From assembly GCA_048270425.1 (NCBI GenBank), contig JBLWSY010000001.1:372001-436000 (forward strand): DNA of 64,000 bases. The letters run 5' to 3'. The notes beneath the pieces are model-generated. The model had not been told where the DNA came from. It saw nothing but the letters and a program-made list of their open reading frames with translations, and ran no database searches. The position numbers were made by a program, and so were the translations under genes. This DNA comes from Oceanospirillum sp048270425 (GTDB lineage: Bacteria > Pseudomonadota > Gammaproteobacteria > Pseudomonadales > Halomonadaceae). Within the stretch, counting starts at the first letter, position 1. Each line of letters begins with the position of its first letter. Of this stretch, positions 9,484 through 19,400 are shown one piece after another.

Positions 9484-10275
9484 TTACTGACCTTTAAAGG
9501 ATGGCTGGCGTTTTTCCATAAAGGCAGCAACGCCTTCACGGTAATCTTCGGTGCGGCCTGCGATGGTTTGCAGATCACGTTCCAGATCCAGCTGCTCATC
9601 CAGAGTGTTGGTTGCAGATGCCTGAATAGCACGTTTGATCAGGGCCAGGCCTTTCGTTGGCTGAGTTGCCAGCTCTTTAGCGGTTGCGATAGCGGTTTCT
9701 TTCAGTGCTTCGTCGTCTACTGCTTTCCAGATCATGCCCATCTTCTCGGCATCTTCAGCAGAAACACGGTCACCCAGCATAGACAGTGCCATCGCACGCG
9801 CCTGACCTACGGTGTGAGGCAGAGTCCAGGTACCGCCGGAATCCGGGATAAGGCCGATTTTGCAGAATGCCTGAATGAATTTGGCTGATTTAGCGGCGAA
9901 TACGATGTCACAAGCCAGTGCGATATTGGCACCCGCGCCTGCAGCTACACCATTAACCGCGCAGATAACCGGCATTTCCAGCGCGCGTATTGTGCGGATC
10001 ATCGGGTTGTAGTTTTTCTCGATGGACTCACCCAGGTTCGGTGCTTCAGCACCCGGCGCAACATTACGGTCACTCAGATCCTGACCGGCACAGAAACCAC
10101 GGCCGTTACCGGTAATCACCAGTGCGCGCACTTCAGGGTTTTTCTTAACTTCTTTCAGCGCTTCACGAACTTCGGCGTGCATCTCAGCGTTAAAGCTGTT
10201 CAGGCTGTCCGGGCGGTTGAAGGTCAGAATGGCTGCGCCATCCTCAATCACAAATTCGATGTTGTTGAATGACAT
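9484..10275 (-). CDS. paaG: 1,2-epoxyphenylacetyl-CoA isomerase (oxepin-CoA forming)
   Basis: Crotonase-fold enzyme, 263 aa, converting the ring epoxide to oxepin-CoA and also shifting double bonds in the later pathway. The oxyanion-hole segments are GFCAGQDLSDR and GVAAGAGANIALACD. The signature IGLIPDSGGTWTLP carries Asp in place of the hydratase Glu arrangement, typical of PaaG/PaaB isomerases. Three nt separate it from paaF upstream. Confidence 0.94.
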   Translation of the reverse strand: MSFNNIEFVIEDGAAILTFNRPDSLNSFNAEMHAEVREALKEVKKNPEVRALVITGNGRGFCAGQDLSDRNVAPGAEAPNLGESIEKNYNPMIRTIRALEMPVICAVNGVAAGAGANIALACDIVFAAKSAKFIQAFCKIGLIPDSGGTWTLPHTVGQARAMALSMLGDRVSAEDAEKMGMIWKAVDDEALKETAIATAKELATQPTKGLALIKRAIQASATNTLDEQLDLERDLQTIAGRTEDYREGVAAFMEKRQPSFKGQ

Positions 10276-10278
10276 GAC

Positions 10279-11052
10279 TCAGCGTCCTTTAAATTCAGGT
10301 TTACGTTTTTCCATAAAGGCAGCAATGCCTTCCTGGCGATCTTCGGTAGCAGCCAGCAGCGTGAAAGACTTACGCTCAATGTTCAGGCCGGATTCGAGAT
10401 CGGTTTCAAAAGCTTTAAGCAGGGCTTCTTTCGCCAGACGAACCGCAATAGGCGGCTTCTTAGCGATGGTTTTAGCCAGCTGGTGGGCGCGTTCGATGGT
10501 TTTCTCAGGAATAACCACTTCAGCAATCAGGTTGGCCTGAAGTGCTGTTTTGGCATCGATCATCTCACCGCTCAGAACCATCTTCATCGCCAGCGGCTTG
10601 CCAACGGTGCGGATCAGGCGTTGCGTGCCACCGGCACCTGGGATGATGCCAAGATTGATTTCAGGCTGACCGAAGAGGGCGTTGTCACCGGCGATAACGA
10701 TGTCGCAATGCATCACCAGCTCACAACCACCGCCAAGAGCGTAACCGTTTACAGCTCCGATAAGGGGTTTGCTGAATTGGTAAATGCGGCGCCAGTGTTT
10801 TGGGCGGGCGTCGTTCATTACGCCAACGGCGTCCAGAGCAGCCATCTCTTTGATGTCTGCACCGGCTGCGAAGACCTTTGGCCCTCCGGTAATAACAGCG
10901 ACGCGAATGGATTCATCCTGGTCGGCCTGATCAAGCACATCTGCAACTTCGCTGAGCAGCAGAGTATTCAGTGCATTGAAAGCCTCAGGTCGGTTAAGAG
11001 TGATCGTCAGAACACCCTCAAGAGATTGAGTGGTAATAGTCTGATATGTCAT
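10279..11052 (-). CDS. paaF: 2,3-dehydroadipyl-CoA hydratase
   Basis: Enoyl-CoA hydratase, 257 aa, adding water to 2,3-dehydroadipyl-CoA. Both catalytic Glu residues of a true hydratase are present (ALGGGCELVMHCD and GQPEINLGIIPGAGG). The C-terminus EKRKPEFKGR matches E. coli PaaF closely. It is the first gene of the minus-strand paa operon; in E. coli paaABCDE would lie directly upstream, but here the 884-nt divergent region follows. AATAACAA (sense strand of about 11092-11103) sits in the leader. Confidence 0.93.
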   Translation of the reverse strand: MTYQTITTQSLEGVLTITLNRPEAFNALNTLLLSEVADVLDQADQDESIRVAVITGGPKVFAAGADIKEMAALDAVGVMNDARPKHWRRIYQFSKPLIGAVNGYALGGGCELVMHCDIVIAGDNALFGQPEINLGIIPGAGGTQRLIRTVGKPLAMKMVLSGEMIDAKTALQANLIAEVVIPEKTIERAHQLAKTIAKKPPIAVRLAKEALLKAFETDLESGLNIERKSFTLLAATEDRQEGIAAFMEKRKPEFKGR

Positions 11053-11936
11053 TCAGGCAGTATCCGGTTGCAGTATTGCTTTTATAAAGCTTGTTATTGG
11101 AATTCCGGCTGATTGCTCTCTGCATGAAGTACTGATCAGTCATCTTCTGATGGCAACCTGCATGGGTTCCCTTGTGTGGTTTTCTTATATGGCGCTGTGA
11201 AAACCTGCTGTGACTGTTTCTGACTTCTTTATGACACTGACATGCAGTCTGTCAGGTATTCCCAGAGTGCTCTTATAGAACACTGCTTGGGCTGACGGGG
11301 AAGGCTGGTGCAGTATCCAACGATAGAAAGGGGTTTCTTCGGTTCTGTTGACCTCTATGAAACCTTCAGATCGTGGAGCCAGTCATCCGATTGTCTGGTG
11401 TCATTGATGTCCGTTACTGCAGAGATAAGCGGACAGAATTCTTTTTGTTCTGTGCTAAAGACTACCGTAAAGATGCAAAGGGATACAAGAGTTAAATTGA
11501 ATGGTAGGGTTTCGGTATCGCAAATTATGGTGTATCTTGAAGCTATTGTTTAAACAGGACAAAACTCTTCTATTCCTCTTCTATTCTTAGTACAGCTGCA
11601 TCTTCTGAAGATTAGCTAAGAATAGACAATGCTTGGCTCTGCTGCAGGCTTTAACTGCAAAGATGCTGGGTTTTGTGGTTAAGTTTGCCGAAGCAGGCAG
11701 ACTTGCCGGGCAGAAAATGAGTCCAGAAAAAATGATCTGATTCTACTTTGAATCCCCTTCGGGAAAAGCAGCGGCTGACAGCTCTGAAGCAGGGCTTAAC
11801 GCAACACTTTTACTGAATTGGGACGGTGGTTTCAGTATCAGAAATGATCAAGCTGCAGGTGCTCTGGCACCAGATGCGTGTCACAGGGTTTACACAATAA
11901 TAATGTGATACGGAATAACTTGGAGAGAACGATAAA
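11053..11936. promoter_or_regulatory. Divergent control region between paaF and paaN (884 bp)
   Basis: This non-coding stretch separates two diverging paa units and should hold both promoters. It contains a perfect palindrome ACTGATCAGT (11131-11140), a long imperfect hairpin (11261-11291) and an 11-bp perfect inverted repeat at 11580-11626 (listed separately). No regulator gene of the PaaX or PaaR type is in the window, so the binding protein is unknown. The small frame at 11308-11553 has no recognisable features and I do not call it. Confidence 0.6.
11580..11626. repeat. 11-bp inverted repeat with nested palindrome, candidate operator
   Basis: TCTATTCTTAG (11580-11590) and CTAAGAATAGA (11616-11626) are perfect inverse copies 25 nt apart. 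Inside the spacer lies a second palindrome, TCTTCTGAAGA (11601-11611). It is about 310 nt upstream of paaN and has no T run, so it looks more like an operator than a terminator. Confidence 0.6.
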
Positions 11937-13604
11937 ATGAGTCAAGAACTTTTTTTTCAGCGTTATCAGGAAACTCTGGAGCAGGCGGTAAGCGCCATCA
12001 AAGCCCGTGATTACTGGACGCCGTATCCTGAGAACCCAAGCCCGCGAGCATACGGTGAAACTGCCGCTGCTGATGGTGAGGCTGCATTTAAAGCCGCTCT
12101 GGGTAAATCTTTTGAGCTGGAAATGCCGGGCATTGTTGGTGAAGTAGAGGGCGAAGTTTCTCCTTATGGCATTGACATGGGCGTTCGTTACCCTCAGGTT
12201 GACTTCGACCAGCTGATCGCTGCGATGAAGCAGGAAACCAAAGCTTGGCGTGATGCGGGTCCTGATGTTCGTGCAGGAATCTGCATGGAGATTCTGGATC
12301 GTCTGAACAAGCGCAGTTTCGAAATCGCACACGCTGTGATGCACACCTCTGGTCAGGGCTTTATGATGGCTTTCCAGGCGGGTGGTCCGCACGCTCAGGA
12401 TCGTGGTCTGGAAGCTGTTGCTTACGGCTACCGTGCAATGAAAGAAGTTCCGGCTGATGCAACCTGGACTAAGCCTCAGGGTAAACATGATCCTCTGGTT
12501 CTGAACAAGAAATTCCACATCGTGCCACGTGGTGTATCTGTTGTTGTGGGTTGTTCAACTTTCCCAACCTGGAACACCTACCCGGGCATGTTCGCGTCTC
12601 TGGTAACCGGCAACCCGGTTATTGTTAAGCCGCACCCAGCCTCTATTCTGCCAGCGGCTATCTCTGTGAAAATCGCTCAGGACGTACTGAAAGAAGCCGG
12701 CTTTGCGCCGCACATCGTCTCTATGGTTGCAGACACTCTGGAAGTGCCAATCACGAAAGAACTGGCAACCCATAAAGATGTGAAACTGATCGACTTCACC
12801 GGTTCCAGCTTCTTCGGTAACTGGCTGGAGCAGAATGCAACTCAGGCGCAGGTATTCACCGAGAAAGCCGGTGTAAACACTGTGATCATCGACAGTGTTG
12901 CGGATATCAAAGCGGTAGCCCGTAACCTGGCGTTCACGCTGAGCCTGTACTCCGGTCAGATGTGTACCACCACTCAGGCGATCTATATCCCGCGTGACGG
13001 TATCAAAGCTGGCGATACCCAAATGAGCTTTGACGACGTTGCTGAAGCACTGTCTGTTGCGACCTCTAAGTTCCTGGGTGACAACGATCGCGCCTGCATG
13101 GTTCTGGGTGCGATTCAGGCTCCTGCGACTGTTGCCCGTATCAAAGAGTGTGAGTCTCTGGGCGAAGTGGTTCTGGCAAGCGAGAAGCGTGAGAATCCGC
13201 AATTCCCGAATGCGGAAGTTCACACGCCACTGATTCTGAAGGTTGATGCTTCTGATATCGAGAAGTACAGCGAAGAGCGCTTTGGCCCGGTATCTTTCCT
13301 GATCGCTACTGACAGCACGGCTCACAGTATGGAGCTGGCGAATCAGGTGATCTCTGAGAAAGGTGCGATCACTCTGGGTATCTATTCCACAGATGATGCT
13401 GTACTGGATCAGGCTGAAGAGCTGGCGATGGATGCAAAAGTTGCACTCTCTGTAAATCTGGATGGCGGCGTGTTCGTTAACCAGTCTGCAGCCTTCAGTG
13501 ACTTCCACGCGACTGGCGGCAACCCTGCTGCTAATGCGTCTCTGACAGATACAGCGTTCGTATCACGTCGTTTCGTGGTGGTTCAGAGCCGCCGTCACGC
13601 ATAA
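11937..13604 (+). CDS. paaN: Phenylacetate degradation aldehyde dehydrogenase PaaN
   Basis: Aldehyde dehydrogenase-family protein of 555 aa, of the PaaN type found in paa clusters that lack the E. coli two-domain PaaZ. It is thought to oxidise the ring-opened semialdehyde; the hydratase half of PaaZ is absent. Visible motifs are the cofactor region FPTWNTYPGMFASLVTGNPV, the general base Glu in FTEKAGVNTV, and the nucleophile Cys in YSGQMCTTTQAIYIP. GGAGAG precedes the ATG, and AATAATAA lies 40 nt upstream. It is transcribed away from paaF and has its own terminator, so it forms a single-gene unit. Confidence 0.9.
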   Translation: MSQELFFQRYQETLEQAVSAIKARDYWTPYPENPSPRAYGETAAADGEAAFKAALGKSFELEMPGIVGEVEGEVSPYGIDMGVRYPQVDFDQLIAAMKQETKAWRDAGPDVRAGICMEILDRLNKRSFEIAHAVMHTSGQGFMMAFQAGGPHAQDRGLEAVAYGYRAMKEVPADATWTKPQGKHDPLVLNKKFHIVPRGVSVVVGCSTFPTWNTYPGMFASLVTGNPVIVKPHPASILPAAISVKIAQDVLKEAGFAPHIVSMVADTLEVPITKELATHKDVKLIDFTGSSFFGNWLEQNATQAQVFTEKAGVNTVIIDSVADIKAVARNLAFTLSLYSGQMCTTTQAIYIPRDGIKAGDTQMSFDDVAEALSVATSKFLGDNDRACMVLGAIQAPATVARIKECESLGEVVLASEKRENPQFPNAEVHTPLILKVDASDIEKYSEERFGPVSFLIATDSTAHSMELANQVISEKGAITLGIYSTDDAVLDQAEELAMDAKVALSVNLDGGVFVNQSAAFSDFHATGGNPAANASLTDTAFVSRRFVVVQSRRHA

Positions 13605-13634
13605 GACTGACTTAGGCCTGTAACAGGGTCTGCC

Positions 13635-13661
13635 AAAACGCCCTCAAATGAGGGCGTTTTT
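13635..13661 (+). terminator. Terminator after paaN
   Basis: Perfect 11-bp stem (13635-13645 with 13650-13660), AAAT loop and T tail, 31 nt past the paaN stop. Confidence 0.92.
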
Positions 13662-13782
13662 CTGTCTGCAGCTTCTCTCTTACCTCGTAAGTTAAGACGT
13701 TTTTATAGGCTTTTGATCGCACAATAGGCCTATCTGATACTCTTGTGGTAATTGAAGAAACCAGAATAAGAAGGATAACGCG

Positions 13783-14415
13783 ATGCAGAACAACGACTTT
13801 CAGGGTCAGGTTTACAGTATTGACGGTATTGTGCCGGTTGTTGACCCAACGGCTTATGTTCACCCCACTGCGGTGCTGATTGGCGACGTTATTGTCGGGC
13901 CGAATTGCTACATCGGGCCCAATGCCTGTCTGCGTGGTGATTTTGGTCGACTGGTGATTAAAAAAGGTGCCAATGTTCAGGATACCTGCGTGATGCATGG
14001 TTTCCCGGGGAGCGATACCATCGTAGAAGAGGATGGTCATATCGGTCATGGTGCCGTGTTGCACGGCTGCCATATCGGCAGGAATGCTCTGGTGGGGATG
14101 AATGCAGTGATTATGGATAATGCCCGAATCGGCGAATCCTCCATTGTAGCAGCCTGTGCTTTTGTGAAAGCTGATTTTGAATGCCCGCCACGATCTTTGA
14201 TGGCAGGAACCCCCGCCAAAGTGATTCGCGAACTGTCGGATAAAGAGATCACCTGGAAGGGCAAGGGCACCGCTGAGTATCAGGATCTGGCGGTACGTTG
14301 CCTTAAGACTATGGAGCGGGTTGCCCCTCTGACGGAGCCAGAGGCTGACCGTAAGCGGGTAGCCGTTTCAGATGTTAAGCCTCTGTATGCGGTCAAACAG
14401 TCAGACGAATCCTGA
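13783..14415 (+). CDS. paaY: PaaY hexapeptide-repeat thioesterase / gamma-carbonic anhydrase family
   Basis: Left-handed beta-helix protein of 210 aa. Repeated hexapeptides run from residue 25 to about 140 (HPTAVLIGDVIVGPNCYIGP onwards). Metal-ligand histidines appear in VMHGFPG and HIGHGAVLHGCHIG. PaaY is described as a thioesterase that removes dead-end CoA esters of the phenylacetate pathway, complementing PaaI. The ATG follows AGAAGGATAACGCG. It has a clear gap from paaN and lies 67 nt before the next gene. Confidence 0.92.
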   Translation: MQNNDFQGQVYSIDGIVPVVDPTAYVHPTAVLIGDVIVGPNCYIGPNACLRGDFGRLVIKKGANVQDTCVMHGFPGSDTIVEEDGHIGHGAVLHGCHIGRNALVGMNAVIMDNARIGESSIVAACAFVKADFECPPRSLMAGTPAKVIRELSDKEITWKGKGTAEYQDLAVRCLKTMERVAPLTEPEADRKRVAVSDVKPLYAVKQSDES

Positions 14416-14482
14416 TTAGCCTCTAAATGCTTTATTTCAGATTCGTTGAAAAATAAAAAAGATAGAGATTAAGGAGCCCAAG

Positions 14483-15268
14483 GTGTCCTACGAAAATATT
14501 ATTGTTGAAGCCCGTGGTGCCGTTGGCTGGATTCAGCTGAACCGCCCGCAGGCGATGAATGCCCTGTCTATGGCGCTGATTACAGAAGTGGGGCAGGCGA
14601 TAGAAGCCTTTCAGGCGGATGATGAAATCGGTGCAATGGTGATTACCGGTAATGAAAAGGCCTTTGCCGCCGGTGCCGATATTAAAGATATGGAAGACCA
14701 GTCTTTTATCGATCTTTTCCTGAGCGATTTTCCGTATAACCGCCGTGATGGCTGGGATAGTCTGAATACCGCCCGTAAACCGATTATTGCTGCTGTTTCA
14801 GGTTTTGCTCTCGGCGGTGGCTGTGAGATGGCGATGGCTTGTGATTTTATTCTGGCATCTGAAACTGCCAAATTTGGTCAGCCGGAGATCAATATTGGTA
14901 CGATTCCGGGAGCTGGCGGTACCCAGCGTCTGACCCGTGCAGTCGGCAAGGCGAAAGCGATGGAGATGTGCCTGACCGGTCGCATGATGGATGCTGAAGA
15001 AGCGGAGCGCGCGGGTCTTGTGAGTCGTATTCTGCCGGTTGAAGAGCTGGAAGCGGAAGCGCTGAAGGTGGCCGGTAAGATCGCTAAACTGTCCCGTCCC
15101 GTGGTTTATATGGCGAAAGAGGCGGTTAATTTGGCCTTTGAAAGTACGCTGCAGGAAGGTCTGCGTTTTGAGCGGCGCGCCTTTGCTTCAACTTTCGCGA
15201 CGGAGGATCAGAAAGAGGGTATGGCTGCGTTTGTTGAAAAGCGTAAGCCGGCATTCAAAAACAAGTAA
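14483..15268 (+). CDS. Enoyl-CoA hydratase (short-chain)
   Basis: Crotonase family, 261 aa, with both catalytic Glu residues (ALGGGCEMAMACD and GQPEINIGTIPGAGG), so it is expected to hydrate 2-enoyl-CoAs. The start is GTG, preceded by AAGGAG at ideal spacing. It is probably co-transcribed with paaY and may supply a second hydratase for phenylacetate or beta-oxidation intermediates. Similar length and motifs to PaaF of this window, but an insertion (DLFLSDFPYNRRDGW) sets it apart. Confidence 0.85.
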   Translation: MSYENIIVEARGAVGWIQLNRPQAMNALSMALITEVGQAIEAFQADDEIGAMVITGNEKAFAAGADIKDMEDQSFIDLFLSDFPYNRRDGWDSLNTARKPIIAAVSGFALGGGCEMAMACDFILASETAKFGQPEINIGTIPGAGGTQRLTRAVGKAKAMEMCLTGRMMDAEEAERAGLVSRILPVEELEAEALKVAGKIAKLSRPVVYMAKEAVNLAFESTLQEGLRFERRAFASTFATEDQKEGMAAFVEKRKPAFKNK

Positions 15269-15284
15269 TTCTTTCCTCGTTGCA

Positions 15285-15306
15285 GCCACCGGATCGGCCC
15301 GGTGGC
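15285..15306 (+). other. G/C stem-loop after the enoyl-CoA hydratase gene
   Basis: GCCACCGG / CCGGTGGC (15285-15292 with 15299-15306), 6-nt loop, no T run. Possibly a terminator-like or mRNA-stabilising structure at the end of the paaY unit. The rest of 15269-15578 is AT-rich and shows nothing else clear. Confidence 0.5.
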
Positions 15307-15578
15307 GTTACCTGTCATAAAACCTGTTCAGATTGCCTCGTTCGCTGTCACTTTTGACATAAATCTAATGGCCTTTTTGATTTCACTTGCTAGTATTGCA
15401 TCAGAAGTAACTGATTTATTTTAATAAATTCAGCGACATTGTTTCTCTTACATAATAAATGCATTTAAAATACTTTATTGCAGTGTCTCTTGGTATAGTG
15501 AGGGCTTGTCGACTTAAAGTGGCCATCATTTCTGACCGTAACAAACTTCCGACTGTAACAAACTAGGTAGGCTGGCAA

Positions 15579-16487
15579 TTGATTGCATGTACCCTGAACG
15601 GAGTGGGGCCAAAGGCATGGATAGCCACTTTAGGATTAATATTTGTCCTGATTCTGGCGCCACTAAACAAGCTTTCTGCTAACTCATCCGTAACTGCTGA
15701 CCCTAATATACTCAAATTGGGTAAGCTGCTTTTTTCGGATAATCGTTTTTCTGCATCCGGAAAAACCTCCTGTAGCACATGCCATCGTGCTGAACATGGA
15801 TTTTCAGATAGCGTTGATTTTTCGCTTAAAGATGACGGTTCGCCTGCTGCTCTTTCAACGCCCCCCCTGTTTAATCTGAAACGAAAGATTGGCTATTTCT
15901 CCAACGACCCGGTTTTCTCGCTTGTTGAAGCAGTCGAGCGTTGCCTGAAAGTGAACCAAAGTGTTTCTGTGCTGGATATTTATGTCACTCTCAAAAAAGA
16001 TGCCAGTCTGAGCCAGATCTCGACAGGAAGTTTTGGTCGTGCCAGTGCTGGCGCAGTTTTCAGGTCTTTGGCGGCCTATCTTGAAACAATCAAAACCTCT
16101 GACAGCCGGCTTGATCGCTATAAGAAAGGTGATCTTGGCGCTCTCACACCTTCTGAGCAGGTCGGTATGGTGTTGTTTGAAAAAAAGGGCTGTGTTCACT
16201 GTCATGCTGGTCGTGAGATGGGGGGGATGGTCTATGAGGAGAGTGTTAATGAGGATGCGGTAGGACTGGTACAGGTCCCCCGTCTGAAAAACCTTTCATT
16301 GACCGCACCTTATTTCAGTGATGGTTCAGCGAATACATTGGCTGAAGCAATTCTACGTATGAGTCAGTTACACAATGCTATGCCGGTAACGGATCAGGAA
16401 CTGGAAAAGATTCGTCTTTTTTTGATGAGTAACGAAAGCTACATAAGCGACTTTGAGGGCCCTGTGCGCTATGAACATGAACGCTAA
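15579..16487 (+). CDS. Di-haem cytochrome c peroxidase / MauG-like periplasmic protein
   Basis: 302 aa with an N-terminal hydrophobic segment (residues 13-30), indicating export. Two c-type haem motifs, CSTCH (65-69) and CVHCH (205-209), are spaced as in bacterial cytochrome c peroxidases. The segments LLFSDNRFSASGKTSC, APYFSDGSANTLAEAI and Met261 (candidate axial ligand of the second haem) are family hallmarks. The typical peroxidase loop after haem 1 is short, so catalysis is less certain than haem binding. The start is TTG at 15579 behind AGGTAGG; an internal GTG at 15603 is the alternative. Its last 17 nt overlap the sensor kinase gene, so the two are co-translated and probably act together. 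Confidence 0.85.
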   Translation: MIACTLNGVGPKAWIATLGLIFVLILAPLNKLSANSSVTADPNILKLGKLLFSDNRFSASGKTSCSTCHRAEHGFSDSVDFSLKDDGSPAALSTPPLFNLKRKIGYFSNDPVFSLVEAVERCLKVNQSVSVLDIYVTLKKDASLSQISTGSFGRASAGAVFRSLAAYLETIKTSDSRLDRYKKGDLGALTPSEQVGMVLFEKKGCVHCHAGREMGGMVYEESVNEDAVGLVQVPRLKNLSLTAPYFSDGSANTLAEAILRMSQLHNAMPVTDQELEKIRLFLMSNESYISDFEGPVRYEHER

Positions 16488-19400
16488 ATTTTGGCATAAG
16501 CTCTCAACCGCAGTTCTTTGGTCCTGTATTTCCGGTCTTTTATTACTGTTCCCCGTTATGGTTTACCTGCTGCAGCCGACAGCGGATATCCAGCAAAAAG
16601 AGATTCGGCACGAAATCCAGCTGCAGAAAAACATACTGTCACAGTTACGTGCGGAAACCGCGCTTCTGGCTACAGGCCACAGGGATGACCCGCGAGAGGA
16701 AATTCTATCTCTGCTCGATAGCCTGTATCACAGTGTGTATCAGGTCGATATCCATCTTGGCAAGTTTATGGGAGATATCAAAGATGCATCCCGCAGCTGG
16801 GAGCGCTATGCCAAGAGTTTGGATGAGCTCCAGGAAATTATTCTCAATGTATCCTCAGCATCAGCGCTTTATGGTTTATCGGTGACTCAGCTTGAAAGTG
16901 TGTTTCTCAAAGCTGAAGCAGAGCTGAAAGCGGCTGACCTGCCGGAAAGCATGATCCAGGATTATGATCTGCGCATGGCAAAGATGATGTTGATGGCGCT
17001 TCGTTATGCCGCGCTGCCCTCCGACAATACAGGTTTACGCCTGGAGGCCGAAATCGAGCAGATTCGGATTGATGCGGATGCTATCCCCTCTGTTCAGGCT
17101 CAGATGGCCTTTGGTCGTGTTGCCCGATATGTGGATGGGCTGATGGCCTCGACAGAGAGAATTCGTGACAACGCCGTCCGTCTGACAGAATTGCCCAGCT
17201 ATTACCATTTGGACAGCTTTGATACCCGTTTTGAAGACTGGGTGACTAAAGCGCAGGAACAGCAGCGCCAGAGTCGCTGGACATTGCTTGTTGCCGTTGT
17301 CCTGCTGATTAGTGCCGTCATTATTGCGCTTGTGCGTCTTAAATTTACTCAGGAACGCCTGCTAAAAACCAATAGTACGCTGACGGCTTATAAAAAAGCA
17401 ATGGATGAGCATGCCATTGTCAGTATTACAGACCCCCGTGGCCGTATTGAGTATGTGAACAAAAAGTTTATTGATGTTTCCGGTTTTACGGAGCCTGAGC
17501 TGATTGGCAGTACGCATAAAGTTGTTAATTCGGGCGTCCATCCGAAAGGTTTTTTCAAAACACTTTGGGACAGTGCCCTAAAGGGCGATACCTGGCATGA
17601 TGAAGTCTGTAATCGCCGTAAAGATGGTGGTTTGTATTGGGTTAACGCCACCGTTGTGCCCATTTTGAATGATGAGCATCAGGTTGAGTCGATAATCTCT
17701 GTTCGCACCGATATTACAGCGATTAAACAGACGGAGCGGGCGCTTACGGCTGAAAAAGAGCGCGCGGAAGTGGCCAACAAAGCCAAGAGTGATTTTCTGG
17801 CGAACATGAGCCATGAAATCCGAACGCCTATGAATGCAGTGATTGGCATGAGTCATCTGGCCCGCCAGTCGACTCAGGATCAACAGGTCATAGGTTATAT
17901 CGACAAGATTCAACATTCGGCCCAGAATTTGCTGTCGATTATTAACGATATTCTGGACTTCTCCAAGATTGAAGCCGGTAGGCTCGATGTCGAGCAGATC
18001 CCCTTCCGGCTGGATAATGTCATTAATCACCTTGCTGATGTCGCCTCAGTCAAAGCTGATGAGAAAAATCTGCCACTTCTGTTTGATATTGATGAACAGA
18101 TCCCGCAGGGCCTTCAGGGGGATCCATTGCGCCTTGGCCAGGTGCTGCTGAATTTGGTTAATAACGCCATCAAATTCACAGAAAAAGGTGAAGTAGTGGT
18201 CTCGGGAACGTTACTGGAGGACGGAGATGACTTTGTTCAGGTTCGTTTCTCAGTTAGGGATAGCGGTATAGGTCTCTCCAGAGAACAGATAGGGCGTTTA
18301 TTCCAGTCGTTCTCTCAGGCTGATACCTCTACAACCCGTCAGTATGGCGGAACCGGTCTTGGCCTGGCCATCAGTAAACAATTAGTAGAGCTGATGCAGG
18401 GCGAAATTGGGGTGCATTCTGTAGAAGGAGAGGGCAGCGAGTTCTTCTTCACGCTTCGATTCAAACGACATATTGAAGATGATTCGGCTGAGCAGATTGA
18501 TCTGGCCGGTATCCGGGTCCTTGCAATTGATGATGACAGAACCAGTCTGGAAAGTGTGCGCGGACTGCTTGAGGCTCAGGGAATAGCGATTGAAACGGAG
18601 CCCGATGCCCCAGCGGGACTTAACCGCCTGGTGAACGCTTCGGCTATTGGTGAAGAGCCCTTTAGTGTGCTTTTGATTGACTGGCAGATGCCAATTATGG
18701 ACGGATTCGAGGTTGCCAAGGCTGTAAGAAACAATTCTTCGCTGCCCTGGCAGCCCGCAATTCTGATGTTGACGGCCCATGGCGGAGAGGATCTGCAACG
18801 GCGTATCAATCACAATCTGATCGATGGTGTGCTTTTAAAACCTGTAACCGGTTCCCACCTGTTGAATGCGATTCAACAGACGGTTTTGAAACGTTCGCGC
18901 GCCTATCAGGGGCCTACCATTCGTACCCTGTTCCGAGAAGGCGATGAAATCAATGCACTGCTGGGTGCTAAGGTTCTCATTGCTGAGGATAACCAGATCA
19001 ATCAGGAAGTGATTACAGGCCTGCTCGAGCCCCACGGACTTGATCTGACCGTGGTGGGTAATGGGCGGGAAGCGGTTAATGCGCTTCAGCAGGATGAATT
19101 TGATCTGATCTTCATGGATATCCAGATGCCGGAAGTTGATGGCTTGCAGGCGACCGCTCAGATTTTGCGGATGAATCTGCCGAAAACCCCGCCGATTATC
19201 GCGATGACGGCCCATGCGCAAAGTGAAGATGTCGAGCATTGCCTAGCCGTTGGGATGCAGGATCATATTGCGAAACCGATTGACCCTGGAAAACTTAAGG
19301 AAAAGCTGGTGCGCTGGATTGAACCCCGTGTTATCTCCGGCTATTCTCCGGATGCATTAGAAGGTTCCGATGGCGTGGATGTTCCTTGTTACCTGCCAGG

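Noticed and set aside
11308..11553. 81-aa frame in the paaF-paaN control region
   Set aside because: No ribosome site, no recognisable motif, and it lies in a region better explained as regulatory.
12555..13508. 317-aa frame antisense to paaN
   Set aside because: Shadow of paaN; no independent support.
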